Assembly: GCF_022539665.2 (NCBI RefSeq)
Contig: NC_081332.1
Coordinates: 5,223,803-5,287,802 of the forward strand
Reading direction: 5' to 3'
Length of the DNA: 64,000 nucleotides
From: Daphnia carinata
Taxonomy: Eukaryota > Arthropoda > Branchiopoda > Diplostraca > Daphniidae
Below are positions 24,101 through 39,100 of this stretch, in pieces (position 1 is the stretch's first letter; every line of letters begins with the position of its first letter). A model generated the notes under the pieces. That model searched no databases and was not told the origin of the DNA. It saw only the letters and a list, made by a program, of their open reading frames with translations. The translations under genes were made by a program, and so were the position numbers.

Positions 24101-27100
24101 ACTTGGATGGGAGTCGGATACTCTGGTCTAGTAGTTCCAGCCAAAGGTGGCGACACGGGTGGTGAAGGCGGTGCGGGTGGGTAAGGAATAGAAGGTGTGG
24201 TACCTGGGGGTGCAGGGGTTTCAGCGACGACGGGCACAGTAGGTGGTTTAGAAGTCGAAGGACCTATCGGAGTAGGGCCAGGTGGAGGACTTCCTGGCTC
24301 CGCAGAAGGCGGAATGCTAGGCGGTGTAGGGTAACCTGGACGGGGAGGCCTCGTGGCCGGTGGGCGGGTCGGTGCAGGCGTACCCGGTTCTGCCACGACT
24401 GGCTCTGTGCTCAATGGCGGTCTGCTAGAACTTATCGCAACGCTCGGGGTAGTAGGTGGCACCTCCACCAGAGGTGGAGTTACGGAAGGTGTTGGACCAT
24501 AACTAGGCTCCGTGGTCACACTTGGCGAATAGGTAGGTGTGGTCGTTTCCTCTACGACCGCGTCTGTAGGTGGGCGAGGGCGGGGCGGCCTAGTGAGCGG
24601 GTCTGCCGTGGTGGTGTGTGGCAGTTCAACCCCCAGCGATGGGGTAGTCGGAAGTGGGAAAGGAATGGTCGGTGGGGTTGGTTTGGAGTAACCCGGAATT
24701 GGACTTGACGGAGTTGATACTTCCGCAACTACCGGTTCGATTGTCGGCGTTGGGAATGAAACGGCCGGTGTAATCGGTTGTGGGTAACCTGGCATGGGAG
24801 TCGACACTCCTGGAACAGGAGGAGCTGTTGGTGGGTAGGTGAAACTGGGACCAGCGGGTATTTCGGAAGGATACCCAGGCTTAGAACTTGTCTCTCCTGG
24901 AACGCGGTTCGGTTCTGTCACAACAGCAACGGGGTTGAGTGGTCCTGCATATATTCCCGTTGGCGCCATTAAAGTAGGTGCATTGAAGACAATTCAATTT
25001 CCCGACACATCATCGTCACAATAATTAAAAGATATTCGCGGTCCAAAAGAAAGTTTCAAAATGCAATCGAGCGAGCGTTTACAAGCCCAAATTTAAAAAA
25101 AAATCAAGATGATGAAGCTCGGGATTTCTTGATCGTGAGGCACACAATTCGTTTTGGCAAAGCCGGCGGAAGAATAAGATAAATGAATAAAAAAAAAAAA
25201 GGGAGCATGTGCTAATGGCGTTCGGATAACGAGGTAAGAAAAGGCGGTCAATTGGTCAAAATCATACTCGTAGTTTGGTGCCGCTTTGATAAATGAAACC
25301 AAAGTTCATTTATCAGAATAATATTGCTTAGTGAAAAACTACTAATTGAGTAAGTGCAGAGCATTAGCAATAAAGTCCGCACACGAACGTCGATGTTAAC
25401 TGAAGCATTATGATTATTTACAAACAAAATTATCTTTCATATCGGACCTCCAAGTAGTTTGAAATCTCCATTCGTGTGCAGACTTGCTTAAAAAAATTAA
25501 TTAAACGATTTCAAATCAGGGAAGCATTTTCGAAACGAGCGAAATAAACAATTAACGAGCAAATACATTTTGGGTGTTAGTAAAGATTATTATGTTTAGC
25601 ATGCTCTGAATTTCGATTTGAAACTTACCCGGGAAGCACGTGAGCGTAGTGGCATCGCACTCCTCGTTGGGCCGGCACGGTGGACATTCACCGACCACGG
25701 GCTCCTTGGGAATATCAACTACCTGACAGCGTCCGTTGATGCAAGCTTCCTTCGCTGGACATTCGGAATCCGTTCGACAACCGACAGCTACATTAACAGA
25801 ATAGGGAACACATAATTAAATCATCCGAATTCGAGTAGAGAGTTAATGATTAGCGCATTAGCGCTTTAGTCATGTTATTTAGCGTTAGTGGGTAGTATTA
25901 ATATGGACAGTGTTAGTCAAGAGAAGATACTAATTGCACATTAGTATGAACTCTGGAGAGATATTAAACGGCCCGTTTGATGCATTCATACTGAGCAGCA
26001 TTACAAACTCGAATTAAAAATTAATAAAAAAAAAAATAATAATACAAATCAAAAAGCAACAGTCCCCCACCCCCCAAAAATAAGGCGACTAGAGGGAAGG
26101 GTATTGTGGAGGAGTTTTTAATCATTTTTAATTTTTAATATTTTTTTTTTGTTTTTTTTTTTTTGTTTTCGTTCGTATGTTGTTGATGCTGTGTCTCTCG
26201 GTCGTTTACCATACACCAAGACGATGGACGATTTTGAACGTATGAATACCTTGAATGCATCCGTACTGTGGATTGACCACGAAACCGGGCGGGCAGAATT
26301 TGCAGACGGCCTTGTGCTCTTCGACGTAACACGGCCGGTTTTCCGGGCAGGTGGAATTCTCGCACGGATTGCGGCACTGGTAGTTGACGCAGGCCATGGT
26401 CGGCGGGCAGCCGCGATCGCGCAAACAGATCGAGACGGAGGCCGTGCAGTCTTCGACGCAGATGCAGACGGCCCTGTGGTCCAGCACTTGGCAGACTTTG
26501 TTGGAAGCGGCGCAAGGGTTGCGAGTTCCGGCGCAAGGGTTCTGACAACGTCCGACAACGCAGGCCAAATTGCTGGCGCACTCGTCGTCCACTCGGCATT
26601 CGATCGGGTTCGGTCCGCACGTCATCTCGCCGGCGTCGTTGAGGACGAAGCCGTGTTTGCAGACGCAGACGGGCCGATGGCGACGGACTTCGCAGCGTTT
26701 GCCTTGGTCGCAGGCGACGTTCTTAAAGTCGCAAGGGTCTTGACAAGCGCCCAGATTGGTGTTGCAAGCGTGATTGGGCGAGCATTGGCTGTCTCTGGAA
26801 CACGCGGCTACGACGGGTGCAGTTGATGGTCTTGGACTCTTCGTGACCGGATTTCTTGGGGTCGTTATAACGGCTACGGGTCTTTGAGTGGTGGTGCCAC
26901 ACCTGGGGTCTGGGCTGCACTTAAGAGTCGGCCGGCCGATGTAGCATTGCGGGCAAGAGCAGCGGGCCTTGTGCAAGACGACGCTGCAAAGAGCGTTCTG
27001 GCCGCAGGCCTCTCGCAATGAGCAGGGATCTTGACATTGTCGCTGGACGCAACTCTTGTCCATCGGGCAATCGTTGTCGGTGGAACAGGAGCGATCTAAG

Positions 27101-30100
27101 GTGCCGAATGAGGAAGGGAAAGGACGGGGAGCAGACAGAACAACAGAGAGGAAAGAGAAGAGGAAGAACGGGCACACACAAGCACCAAAGAAATACGGTG
27201 AATATTTTTTTTTTGCTTGTAAACAAATTAGAAATACGTCGAGCATAAAGAAATAAATTGAAGGAAACGAAAGTCAACGAAAGATAAACTATCGTTCAAA
27301 CGAGCAAAAGACTACGTTCTAATCGATGAGCAAATACCGAATGTCTTTGTGTTATGCAATCTACTTAGTTCTACTATTTTTGGCTATTCGCTAAATTCGA
27401 CATGCGATTTAAAAAATCGTTTAACTTGTCTGTACCTGCGCTGCAGCGAACTTCAGGATTTCCTTGAAGGCCCGTTCGACATCTGCAGACGTACTGCGGG
27501 CCCTGGGCAACACAAGATGCTCCTTCGCCGCAACCCTCTGTTCGACAATCCGTTCGCATCGAAGGTTTCTCATTGTCACCTTAATTTAAATTCATTTAAA
27601 ACAATAGCATTAATTTCATTCAGTCGCCATCCCAAATTTTAAAAATCATCAGGAAAAACAAAATAAAATGAAAAAGGAATTTGAAATTTACATTCAGTGC
27701 GAGGATTTCCGTATGGATAGTTGGGTGGGCAGTAGCAGACGGGACGAGTTCCCTCGACACGACACAAGGCATGCGTTCCACAACCGGAATCTGCGCACGG
27801 GTCGATGGTGGACGGTGCAGTGCAGAGGCAGCCTCTGATTGGGTCCCCGACACATCCAGGTGCGCAAGTGCAGGTGAAGCTACCGACATTGTCCGTGCAA
27901 ATGGCGTTGGCCCCGCACGGGTTGCTCAAACATTCGTTGATATCTGAATACATCAACCATGAAATTAAATTACAACCAAACCACAAGAGTGTTTCATTTT
28001 TGCTTTACCTTGTTTGCATTCGATTTGGGCGTTTCCAAAATAACCTGGCGGGCAGAGACATTGTGCCTTGTGTGAGACGGACCGACAGACGGCGTTGGCT
28101 CCGCAAGCACCGGCTTCGAGGCACGGCAAGACGCAGCGGTTCTTCTGGCAGCGCTTTTCCATGTCGCAATCGCCATCGCGCTCGCATTCGTTCTTCTCGC
28201 AACCGACGGTTGGATTTCCAGAAAAGCCGTTCGGACAGAGGCACACCGCGCGATGGTCAGAGATGCGGCATTCAGCACTACGTCCGCACGGGCTTATCTG
28301 ACAGGGATCTCTGCACTGTCCGTTAATGCAAGCTTGCTGGACGGCGCAATCCGTGTTGGCCTTGCATCCGGGAGCGCAGCTTCCAATGCGACACAGTTGG
28401 CCGGTTGGGCATTGGTTATCCGCCGAGCACTTGAGGCGACAACGGCCCTGGACGCAAGACTCCCCGCAGCTACATTCGTTATTTTTCGTACAGGTTTTGG
28501 AACAGAATCCGGAAATACATGTTCCAGAACCGCAATCACCATTGGCTGCGCATCTGGTCGGCGTGATGGAGCATCCGATTTGAGGGTTACCAATGGATCC
28601 GGACGGGCACGTGCATTGAGCTACGTGATTGATGACTTCGCACACAGCGCAATTGCCACACACGTTCGGAACTCGACAAGGATCTGTTTTGTTTTTTTTT
28701 CCAATCCATTCATTACGTTATTTTTCTCTAATCAATTTTTAAACAAGAGCGAATAGAAAGAATGCCTACCTGTGCATTTGTTGTTGATGCAAGCTTGATT
28801 AGCCGGGCAAGTGGCGTCGTTTCGGCAACCGACGACGCAAACACGGTCGAGACAGACGTGTCCTCTATCGCAGAAAGCGTCGCTGTTACAAACTGGGCTG
28901 CAAACGCCATTGATGCATCGAGAATCCGACAAGCATCCCTGATCGCTGTTTAGAAACATACGATTGATTTAATAAAAATGGAAATAAATTGAATTTTTGA
29001 ATTAAGGATTTACTTGGCGCAGCCTGGACGGCACATTCCTCCGATGCATTTCTGATTGGCCAAACATTCGCCGGCGCCGGTACAGGTGGACGGCGGATAG
29101 CGACAGGCGACTTTCGCGTTGCCGACCAATCCGTCGAGACAACTGCACTGGGCTCGGTGGTTGGTTCCCAGGCATTTGGCGTTGGTACCGCAAGCGGCCG
29201 GCGATGCGCAGACGGAGACGCACTGGGCGTTGAGACAGGCGTGAGTCATGGGACAATCGGGATCGGTCCGGCATCCAATTTTGCACATTCCCATCGAGCA
29301 GATCTCTCCGCTGGAACAGTCGGTATCTTGACGACAGACGGGCACGCACATCCCTTGGCTGCAGCGCTCGTTGACCAAACACTGGGTGTCGGCCGAGCAG
29401 AGCGGCCGGCAAACCGAGTTCTGACAGGTGAATCCGGCAGCGCAGCTCTTGGTTCCAGTGCAAGGTGTGGGTTCTCGGACACAAGCCTATCAATCCAATT
29501 TAATTAAGTTAAAGATGTTTTCAAGATTGATAACAGGTTACATGTTTTTATGCATACCGTGTTGGGCGTCGGATAGGCCAAGAAACCGGCCGGACAGGTG
29601 CATTGAGCTCGTTGATTCACCACATTACACAAAGCGTTGGGTCCTAAAGAAAAATTCAATAACAAAAGACAATAATGAATACAAGCTTCTTTAAATTAAT
29701 TTAATATGTAAGATAAATCCTTACCGCAAACGGCTTCAGAACTACACGGGTTCTTGCAGCGACTTTCAATACAGGCTGCAAAAAGATAAATGGATAATTT
29801 TATTTTTAAAAATGTGTTTCATATTTTGGATTTAGAAAAGCGTACCTTCGTCGGTTGCACAATCGCTGTTCTGGTGGCAGCCAACAATGCACATGTTGTT
29901 GAGGCAAATGTGGCTGAGGAAGCAATCGTTGTCCACGCGGCAGGTGAGCATACACTGGCCGTCGACGCACTTCTCGTTCATTGCGCATTTCGAGTCGCTG
30001 GTGCAAGCCGGAACGCAACGGCCGTCATTGCATTTGTTACCAGTACCACACTCTCCGTCACGAGTACAGGCAACTGGAATTCGAATGCATTCAGTTTTCG

Positions 30101-33100
30101 GTGTTCCAGTGAAGCCGGCAGAGCACGAACAAACAGCTTCGTGATTGACAGGACGACATTGGGCGTTCATGCCGCAGGCGCCATCTAGCGAACAAGGGTT
30201 GACACACTGTCCGCGGACACACGCCTCACCGTCTTGACATTCGGTGTTGGACTGGCAGGCCGGCTTGCAAATGCCACCGTAGCAGAAGGTGTTGGGCGGG
30301 CAATCGGGCTGGGCTTTACAGCTGACCGGTTTGCGGACGCATCCGACAGTTCTGTCAGCCGGATTTCCTTCGTAACCTTGTCGACAAACGCACGCGGCCT
30401 TATGATTAGCTGGAAGGCAATCAGCATTCGGTCCGCAAGAGTATCCAGCACAAACATCCTGGCATTTCGGTTGTCCTTTTTCTCGGCCGCAAACGGCTGA
30501 TGGTGGGCAGTCCTGATTCTGGCGACACTCGACCGGCTGTTGGCATCCTTCGCCGTACGGCTCGCCGACCGTTCCAGCCGGGCAAAAGCATTTGTAAGAG
30601 CCTCGGGTGTTTTCGCATCTGGCGCCGGCGGCGCAGGGCGTTTGGGAGCAGTAATCGATGGCCGTACAGCCGGACACGACGTTTCCGGTGTATCCCGGCT
30701 GGCATTTGCAGACGGACTGATGTTTCTCCGAGAAGCAGAGCGTGTTTTTACCGCACTGATTGTCCACCATGCAGGCGATTTTACAGCGGTTGTCATGGCA
30801 ACGCTTGTCGGTGGAGCAATCCTCGTTTTTGGAACATTCGATCTTCAAGCAGCCGATTTTGTCGTCCTGGGGATTTCCGAAGAATCCTTCTTTGCAAGTG
30901 CAGACGGCCTGTCTGTTGGCGACTTTGCAGACGGCGTTGCGGCCGCAAATGACGGCGCCGTCGCAAGGATTCCGGCATTCGGCTTGGCCGTTGTTGGATT
31001 TCAGACAGCTCTGACCGTCGTCGCACTCCTGGTCGCTGCGGCAGCGCACCTCCTGGACGCAGACGCTGTTGTAACAGACCTGTCCGTCGGCGCATTCCAT
31101 GCTTTTCGTGCAAGCCGGACGACATTTGCCTTCGATGCAGTGCTGCGATGGCAGACAGTCGCGGCTACTTTGACAACGAGAGACGCAGACACCACCCGTG
31201 CACGTTTGCGACGTCGGGCACTGCGATTCAGAAGCGCAAAGGACTAACGCAACGCAACCTTGGTAAGGGCTTCCAGTAAATCCAGTTTTACATTCACAAA
31301 CAGCTCCTGTTTATGACCGATGAAAAAAATTTTAAATTCAGAATTAACCTTCCTAAATACTAAAATTAATATAAAGCAATTACGGTGGTTGACGGCCGAG
31401 CAGACGCTGTTGGAACCGCATGCGTTGGATGCGGCGCAAGGATCGACGCACTTGTTGTTGACGCAGGCCTCTTTGGCTCCGCAATCGGATCCGTCGACGC
31501 ACTGGAGCGTGTAACATTCTAATTTATTTTCGAGTTAAAAACAAGTTGTGTTAAGTACCGTTTTACTAATTAATAATCTGCTTGTTTTAAGATTTCATTA
31601 CCAGTTTTTGGGTTGCCGGTGGTTTGGAACGGGCAGCGACAGACTGGTAAGTGGTTTTCAGTCACACAATCTGACCCTTTACCACAAGCACCTGCTAATC
31701 CACAAGGGTCTTTACAGGTACCAGAGATGCAAGAGGCCGTCAATGGACAATCGGAATCGACGACACAGTGACCTGGTCTCTTACAACCGGCCTTGTACGG
31801 TTCTCCCACTAAACCTGTTGATAATAAAACGTGATAATTAGAAAAAAAACAGCCCTTACCATTCAAACCCACTTTTTTTTTTATTAACTTACCATCTGGA
31901 CAGACGCACTGGAAGTTGCCAGGCGTGTTACGACTGGAAAAATTATCATGGGAAAAAAAAATAAACGGCTCATTATTATAATTTCCATGACTTGATGGTT
32001 TAAAAAAGAAAAACATGGACGTTACCAGGTGGCAGTCGGGTGGCACGGATTTGAGCTGCACTCGTCGACATCGACGCATTTGTTGTCTGAAGACGGGCGG
32101 AATCCCGGAGCGCATTGGCAGATGGCTTTGCGGTTCTTGACTTGGCAGAGTCCGTTGTAGCATTCCATTGAATCGCAAGGATTGATGCATTTGAACGATT
32201 GCTTGTCGCAAGTACGATCCTGAGGACAATCTTCATTCTCGATACAATCAACGCGGAAACAGCCTACTTTCGAATCGTTCGGATTGCCTCGAGTAGTTGG
32301 CGGACAGCTGCAGGATGGCTGATGGTCAACGACCGTGCAGAGGGCGTTACGACCGCAGGGCGAAGTCGTGCAAGGGTCGGCGCAAGCTTTCGTGCCGCCT
32401 TGACGGACAAGGCAAGCCAGATGGTCCGCGCAAGCGGAGCTGGCTTCACACTCGTTGGCAGCGACGCAAGCTTCGCTATATCCATCGCCGACGGTTCCAG
32501 GTCGGCATGAACAGCGGAAGGATCCGACCGTGTTCGTACATTGAGCGGTGGCGTGACACGGGCGGTTCAGGCATTCGTCCACATCGACGCACACTCCGTT
32601 GGTTCCGGCAGCGTAGCCAGGGGCGCATCGACATTGGCTGTTTCTACAGACTTGGCTATTGGAGCAATCGGTATCCGATCGACATCCTGGCCGGCATCCG
32701 CCATCGATACAGACTTCGCCCGGCATGCAGTTGTTGTCGCTGTAGCAGATCTTGACGCACTGGCCGGACAAGCAACGTTCTCCGCCCACGCAAGTGTTGG
32801 GCGCACCTTCGCGGCAGGTCGGATAACATCGGCCGGATTGGCAAGTTTGACCGGCTGGACAAGCCGTTCCAGATTGGCAGTAGACCGGATTGCGCATGCA
32901 ACCTTGCTGGGCGGTAGGTCCTCCCATGAATCCGTCGGGGCAAGCGCATTGCGCTGAACGGTCGATGACACGGCAGAGGGCGTTGGTACCGCACACGCCT
33001 TCACGTTGACAAGGATTCTCGCATCGATGATTCAGACAGGCCTGATTGATGGGGCAGTCCGTATCGGCACGGCAGCCCGCTTTGCAGTAGCTTCCGACGC

Positions 33101-36100
33101 ACGCCTGACCGTTGGGGCACTGGCCGTGGCTCAGACAGGGAAGTTGGCACATGCTGGACACGCAGCGCTCGCCTTGGGCGCAATCATATTCGTTTCGGCA
33201 TACGGCTTTGCATTGGCCACCCATACAAGGACTGCCCGTTGGGCAATCGCCATCTGAACGGCAACTCTGAGGCTGGCGGACACATCCGCGATCGGCTGTC
33301 GGATTCGGATTGAAACGTGGCGGGCAGGAGCACGAAGGCTTGTGGTTGATGACTCGGCATGCGGCGTTCGGTCCGCAGAAGGCATCGCACGGATCGACGC
33401 AGCGGCCGTCCAGGCAAGAAGCTTCTGATGGGCAGTCTGTATTCCCATTGGGGCAAGTTCCATTAGCACGGCATCCAGTCCTGTAGGCATCTCCAACTTT
33501 GTCTAACGGGCAAGAGCAAATTACTCTTCCAGCAGATGTGGAGCTGCAAATTCAATCGAAAATTTAATTACAATTTGCATTTTTTTTTTTTTAAATAAAG
33601 ATCTTCTAAATTTCAATACCAGATGGCAGAAGCGTGACAAGGTTGCGAAGTGCAAAGGTCGGCTGGAACGCATTCGATTTCCGGGTGAGGGTTGGGCTCC
33701 AATCCAGCCGGGCAAGAGCACATGGCCATGTGGTTCTCGGCCAGGCAGATGGCATTCTTGCCGCAACTGTTGGCAACGCAGACGGGTTTACAGGTGTAGG
33801 TGGTGCGGTCGCACGATTTGGTTCCAGGGCAGTCGCCATTAGCCAAACATTCGACCTTGCGACAACCTTGCGGGCCGGACGGATCGCCGGCGTAGAGGCC
33901 GGTCGTCGGGCAGGCGCATTTGGCCGCGTGATTGTTGGCGACGCAGACGGCTCCGTTGCCGCAGCGAACCGACGGGCAGATGGGCACGCATCGACGGACT
34001 CCGGTGCTGTCCGGCTTGCAAGCCTCGACTTCGCTACACTGGGCGTCCGTTTGGCATTGATCTTTAGGCACGGAGCGGCAGCCGTTTCGGTCGTTGGGAT
34101 TTCCAGTGAAACCGGCCCGGCAAACGCACTGGCCAACGTGGTTGGCCGCCCGGCAGTCGGAATTGGCGGAACAAGTGTATCCAGCGCAGACTGCCGTGCA
34201 TTTACGAACTCCCAAAACGTCCGGACGACAGACGGAATCGGATTTACAGTCGGCGTTGGTGACGCAATCGGGAACTATATAAAAAAAAAATCAAAATAAA
34301 AATCAAAATTCTTTTCAAAAAGAAAAATTTCTCAACACTTTTAAAAAAAAACTTACGTCCTGGTTTTTCGCAAGATCCCGTGGCCGGGTTGCGTACGAAA
34401 TTAGATAGACACTCGCAATGGGCCTTGCTGGCCTTGATGACGCAAATTTCGCTCTGGGCGCAGGTGAAGGATTTGCAGGGATCGACGCACTGGCGGATAC
34501 CGTCGATATCTTTACCGCAGACGGAATCTCCCGGGCATTCGTCGTCTCTTCCGCACTTGTCGCCGGCCGGTTCCGGCTGGCAACCGACGGCCAGGTTGTT
34601 GGCGTTGCCCTGGAACCCGTCGCGGCAGATACAAGAGGCTCGGTGGGCGTCGGCGACGCAAACGGCGTTAGGTCCGCACTGCTCGCGGGAGCAGGCGTCG
34701 ACGCAACGACGGACGCCTCCGTTCTTGACGCTCTGATCGACCGGAAGGCAAACTTCTCGGCTGGAACAGTCCAAATCGTTGCGACAAGACGGAACGGAGC
34801 ATTGTCCTCCAGCGCTGGCGGAGTAACCAGGAAGGCACACGCACTGACCGTTGCGACAACCAGCATTCGGTCCGCAACTAACAGACGAGCACGGATCGGC
34901 GACAGATGGCTGGACAGGTGGTGCGGTGCTGATGGGCATGCACATCATGAACGGATTGCCGGAGAAATCTTCCTGACAGCGACAGTCGTAGCTTCCTGGA
35001 GTGTTGAGACAAACGGCGTTGGCTCCGCAAGCGTTTCCGATACATTCGTTGACATCTGATTCCATTTGAATGAATTTTTTAAATTAATTAATCAGAAACA
35101 AATCCGAAATTTCTGCAATTAAAAATGATTTACCTTCGCAAGCCACGTAAGGATTGCCCTGATAACCAACTGGGCAGACGCAGTCGACTCGGTTGACTCC
35201 CTGGCGACATTCGGCGTTGACTCCGCACTTGGTGGCGTCGCAGGTCCTTTCCTGGGCGCCGCAAGATTCGTAGGGATTGCCCGATGTACCCGGATGGCAG
35301 ACGCATCGGTTGGGCTGTCCGTACTCGCAGTGCGAGTTGCGTCCGCAAGGCGGCTGGCAGACGGGCGGAACGACGGGCGGCACGCAGAGAAGGTCCGGTT
35401 TTCCGATGAAAAACGGCAAACAGACGCACTGGTTGGTGGCTTTGTCGCATTTGGCTCCGACGCCGCAAGTGACGCCTTCGCAGCGCTCTTTGCACCGTCC
35501 GGAGACGCAGACTTGAGGCTCCTGACAAGGTAGCGAGGCCGAACAGACGTCCGGCGAGCAGGAACCGCCTGGGAACGGATTGCCGTTGTAGCCTTCGAGA
35601 CAAGCGCAAGTGGTGGATGTTCCGCCCTGGGACGTCGCGGAAGAGACGACGCACTGGGCGTTCTCTCCGCAGAGGATGTCTTGACACAGGGAGATGCAAG
35701 CGCCCGTCTTACTGTCCTCTTTAAAGCCGGGCAGACAGCGACACCAAGCGGCGTGCTCTTCCGGCTCGCAGTAAGCGTTGGCTCCGCACGGCAGGGCCTG
35801 GCACGGATTGACGCAACCGCCCTGGATGCAGGCCAGTTGTCCGTCACATTCATCGTCGGCTTGGCATTCGGATCGAGCTTCTCCGCGACATCCCTCCTGT
35901 AAAAATTTGGATTTAAAAAAAAAAAAAAAAAAAAAAAAGACGTTTAGAAAATTAAATTAGACGTGTAATACATTTAACGAGAGACGGACAAACAAAAAAA
36001 AGCGTGTCCGTCTTGCCACCTAGACGGCATCGAACTGTCGCTATTGCCGTCCACAGTAAGTCTAGATGAACGGATTCATTTTGTGCCAATATTTTTGTTA

Positions 36101-39100
36101 GCCTAGTTAACGGGCCGTCCATGACGGGCCGTCTTTGATCTCTTTCTAGATCGTTTCATATTTATTTTTTTCACACGCTCTAAAAACGAAAGAAGCCAAT
36201 CGGTGTGACATACCTGATAGGCGTCGCCTTGTTGTCCGGTGGGACAACGACATTTGAAACCGCCGTTCTCATTGATGCAAAGTGCTCCTGGACCGCAAGG
36301 ATTGTCTCGACATTCGTCAATATCGCTGCAGCCGACAGTCGGGTTTCCAGTGTGTCCAGGCTCGCACATGCACTTGGGCGGGTCGGACGGCGTGCATTTG
36401 CTGTTGACTCCGCAAGCGTGACGCTCGCACGGGCTTTTGCATTTGTTGGCGTCTTCCGTGTCGGTGTAGTAAGGCGGCGGGCAAACGCACTCGCCCGGCT
36501 GGACGCAGCGCTCGTTGGTCCCGCATTCCGTGTCGGAGACGCATCGGACTTGGCTCGGAGCGCAGACGCCTTTGTAAGGGTCGCCGCTGAAGTTGCCCGG
36601 ACATTGACAGTCGAAACGGCCTGGCCGGTTGAAACATTCGGCTCCGAAACCGCAGGCCGACTGGCCGTTGATTCCTTCTTGACATTCGTTGACGTCTTCG
36701 CACGATCCGTCGGGTCTGGCGCGGAAACCGGATGGGCAGGCGCAGTAGCTAACTCCGCCGGTGACGGTGATGCATTCAGCGCCGGACGGGCAGGTCTGGC
36801 GGCCGCCAGCGCAGTCGGCCAGGAGACAAGCGCCTCCGACGACTTTATAAGGCGGTTGGCATCGGCATTCAACACTGTCGCAGACGTCGCAGCTCTGGAA
36901 CGGATTTCCCTCGTAGCCGTCCGGGCAGGAACAGTCGTAACTGCCGGGCAAGTTCTTACAGACGGCCCTGAAACCGCAAGCGGGTTTATCGGCTGGTGAT
37001 TCGAGACACTCGTTGATGTCGCGGCAGAGTCCAGTGACTTGGTCGCGGACCCAGCCTCTGGAACAGACGCAAACGCCGCCATTGTCCGATGGAACGCAAA
37101 CTTCTCCGCTCGGACAGGGAAGGATGCTGCAGCCCGGTGGAGCTGTGGCTTTCTCAATGCAGCCGGCCTTGTACGGCTCGCCTTCGAACCCGTTGGGACA
37201 CTCACAGACGAAACGGCCTGGTTCATTGCGACAAACGGCTCCCTGGGCGCAAGGCTGCTGGCCGGTAGAGCATTCGTCAATGTCGACACATCCGCCATTT
37301 GGCCCACCGGTGAAACCGGACGAGCACATGCATTTGGCCACGTCGTTGATGAGCATGCATTCCTGATTGGCCGAGCAGCGGACACTTTCACACGGATCTA
37401 CAACAAACGAACCAATTAAATAAAAATGCTGGAACAATCATGAAATTTATGGAAAAAAAATTGTCTTACGTCTGCAGTCTTTGCCGACGTTGGGTTCGGG
37501 GCATAAACACTCTTTGGTCGGGTCGCAAACGGCGTTGCCTGGACAATCGTCGTCGATGGCGCAGCGCAAAAGGGAAACGCATTTGGTGCGGGCATCGGGC
37601 TCCGGGGCTGTCCCGTCCGGGCAGCGACATTCGTGCGAACCGGGAATGTTGACGCAGATGGCTCCCGTGCCGCAAACACCCGGTCGTTGGCATTCGTCGA
37701 TATCTATTGTGTACAAGATGCTCATTATCGAACCGGTTGAGATAGCACATCGTTACTTGTTTGTTTTTTGTTTTGTTTTTTTATAGAAATAAAGGGCACA
37801 TTCAAAAAATGAAAGAAAAGAAAGGGAAAAAAAAAACTGGAATTGTTCATTTTCAATTTCTTCGAAGCTGCAACGTGAAATCAACCATTGAAAATCGAAC
37901 CGCGAGCCATTTTCTAATTCGTGACTCGTTATAAAATGCCTAAGGTTACGTGAGGTTTTTACAATGATTTATTAGTATAATAGGGCATTCGAAATAGGAA
38001 TTTCAACTATACATTTCGCCGTGCCCCGTGTGATAGCCGAAAATGTTGAAACAGCGGAACTATTTCCCCTTTATTATCTATTGTTTTTTGTTTTTTTTTG
38101 TCTTATTTTTTTTTATACGTACCCAAGCATCTGGTGGACGGGTCGCCGGAAAAGCCCGGAGGGCACTGGCAACTAAAGCTGCCGGGCGTGTTGCTACAAA
38201 TCGCACCCTCTCCGCAACGACTGAGAAGGCCCTGGGCGAGGTCGCATTCGTCGATATCTGAGAAAAATATTAAACAAACAAAAGCAAAAAAAAAAAAATT
38301 AGCTGATTTTAAAAAATTCGTAACGTTACAAATGTTACGGTCATCGCTTGAACTATCCCAACTATCTTTTTAAAAAAAAAGAACTGGGTAAGCTCTATGA
38401 AAAATAATAAACCGCACGCTAATGACCGGCAAGTGGCCATTGGGTCTTTATTTGTTTTTCTTCTTTTGTATCTGATGAAATTTAAAAGAAGAGGCCAACG
38501 TACCCTGACATCCGGCGGCGATATTGGCCGGATCGTAGGTCCAACCTTCGTCGCAAACGCAGAAAGCTTCTTCGCCTTGGGTCTTGCAAGTTGCATGAGT
38601 ACCGCATTTAACATCTTCGCATGGAGCTGAGAGGCACGTCATTGATCGAATACATAAATTTAAAAAAAAAAAAGAAATAAAAAAGAAAATTTAACATACG
38701 ACTTAACTATTGAAAAAAACCAGAGTTTGTTTTGTTCATCATTTTTCAATTGAAAAATTGACATATCGATTGAAAAAAAAAAAAAAAAAATAAAACCATC
38801 CGACTAATGAATGCCATTTGACTTTGGTCACGAACTAAACCTCGTGACATTTTACTCTCTCCTAACGTTCACTCTCGTTTTTGTTTTTCCAAACATCCGT
38901 CAAAGCTCGTCATTAAATGAAAGTTTCTTGTTTACCTTTGCATGGAGTCGTGGGCGGTTTGCCGACAAAGCCGGCCTCGCATTCGCAACGATGGCTGCCG
39001 GCCAGGTTGGTGCAGACCGAGTTGGGTCCGCACGGAGCCTTGAGGCACTCGTCGATGTCGACGCAAGTCGGGCCCGACGGCGTGAAACCGTTCCGGCAGA

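Noticed and set aside
24914-24969. ATG at 24969 as a translation start
   Set aside because: It lies upstream of the phase-1 acceptors and is intronic if exon 32 joins exon 33, which the phases support.
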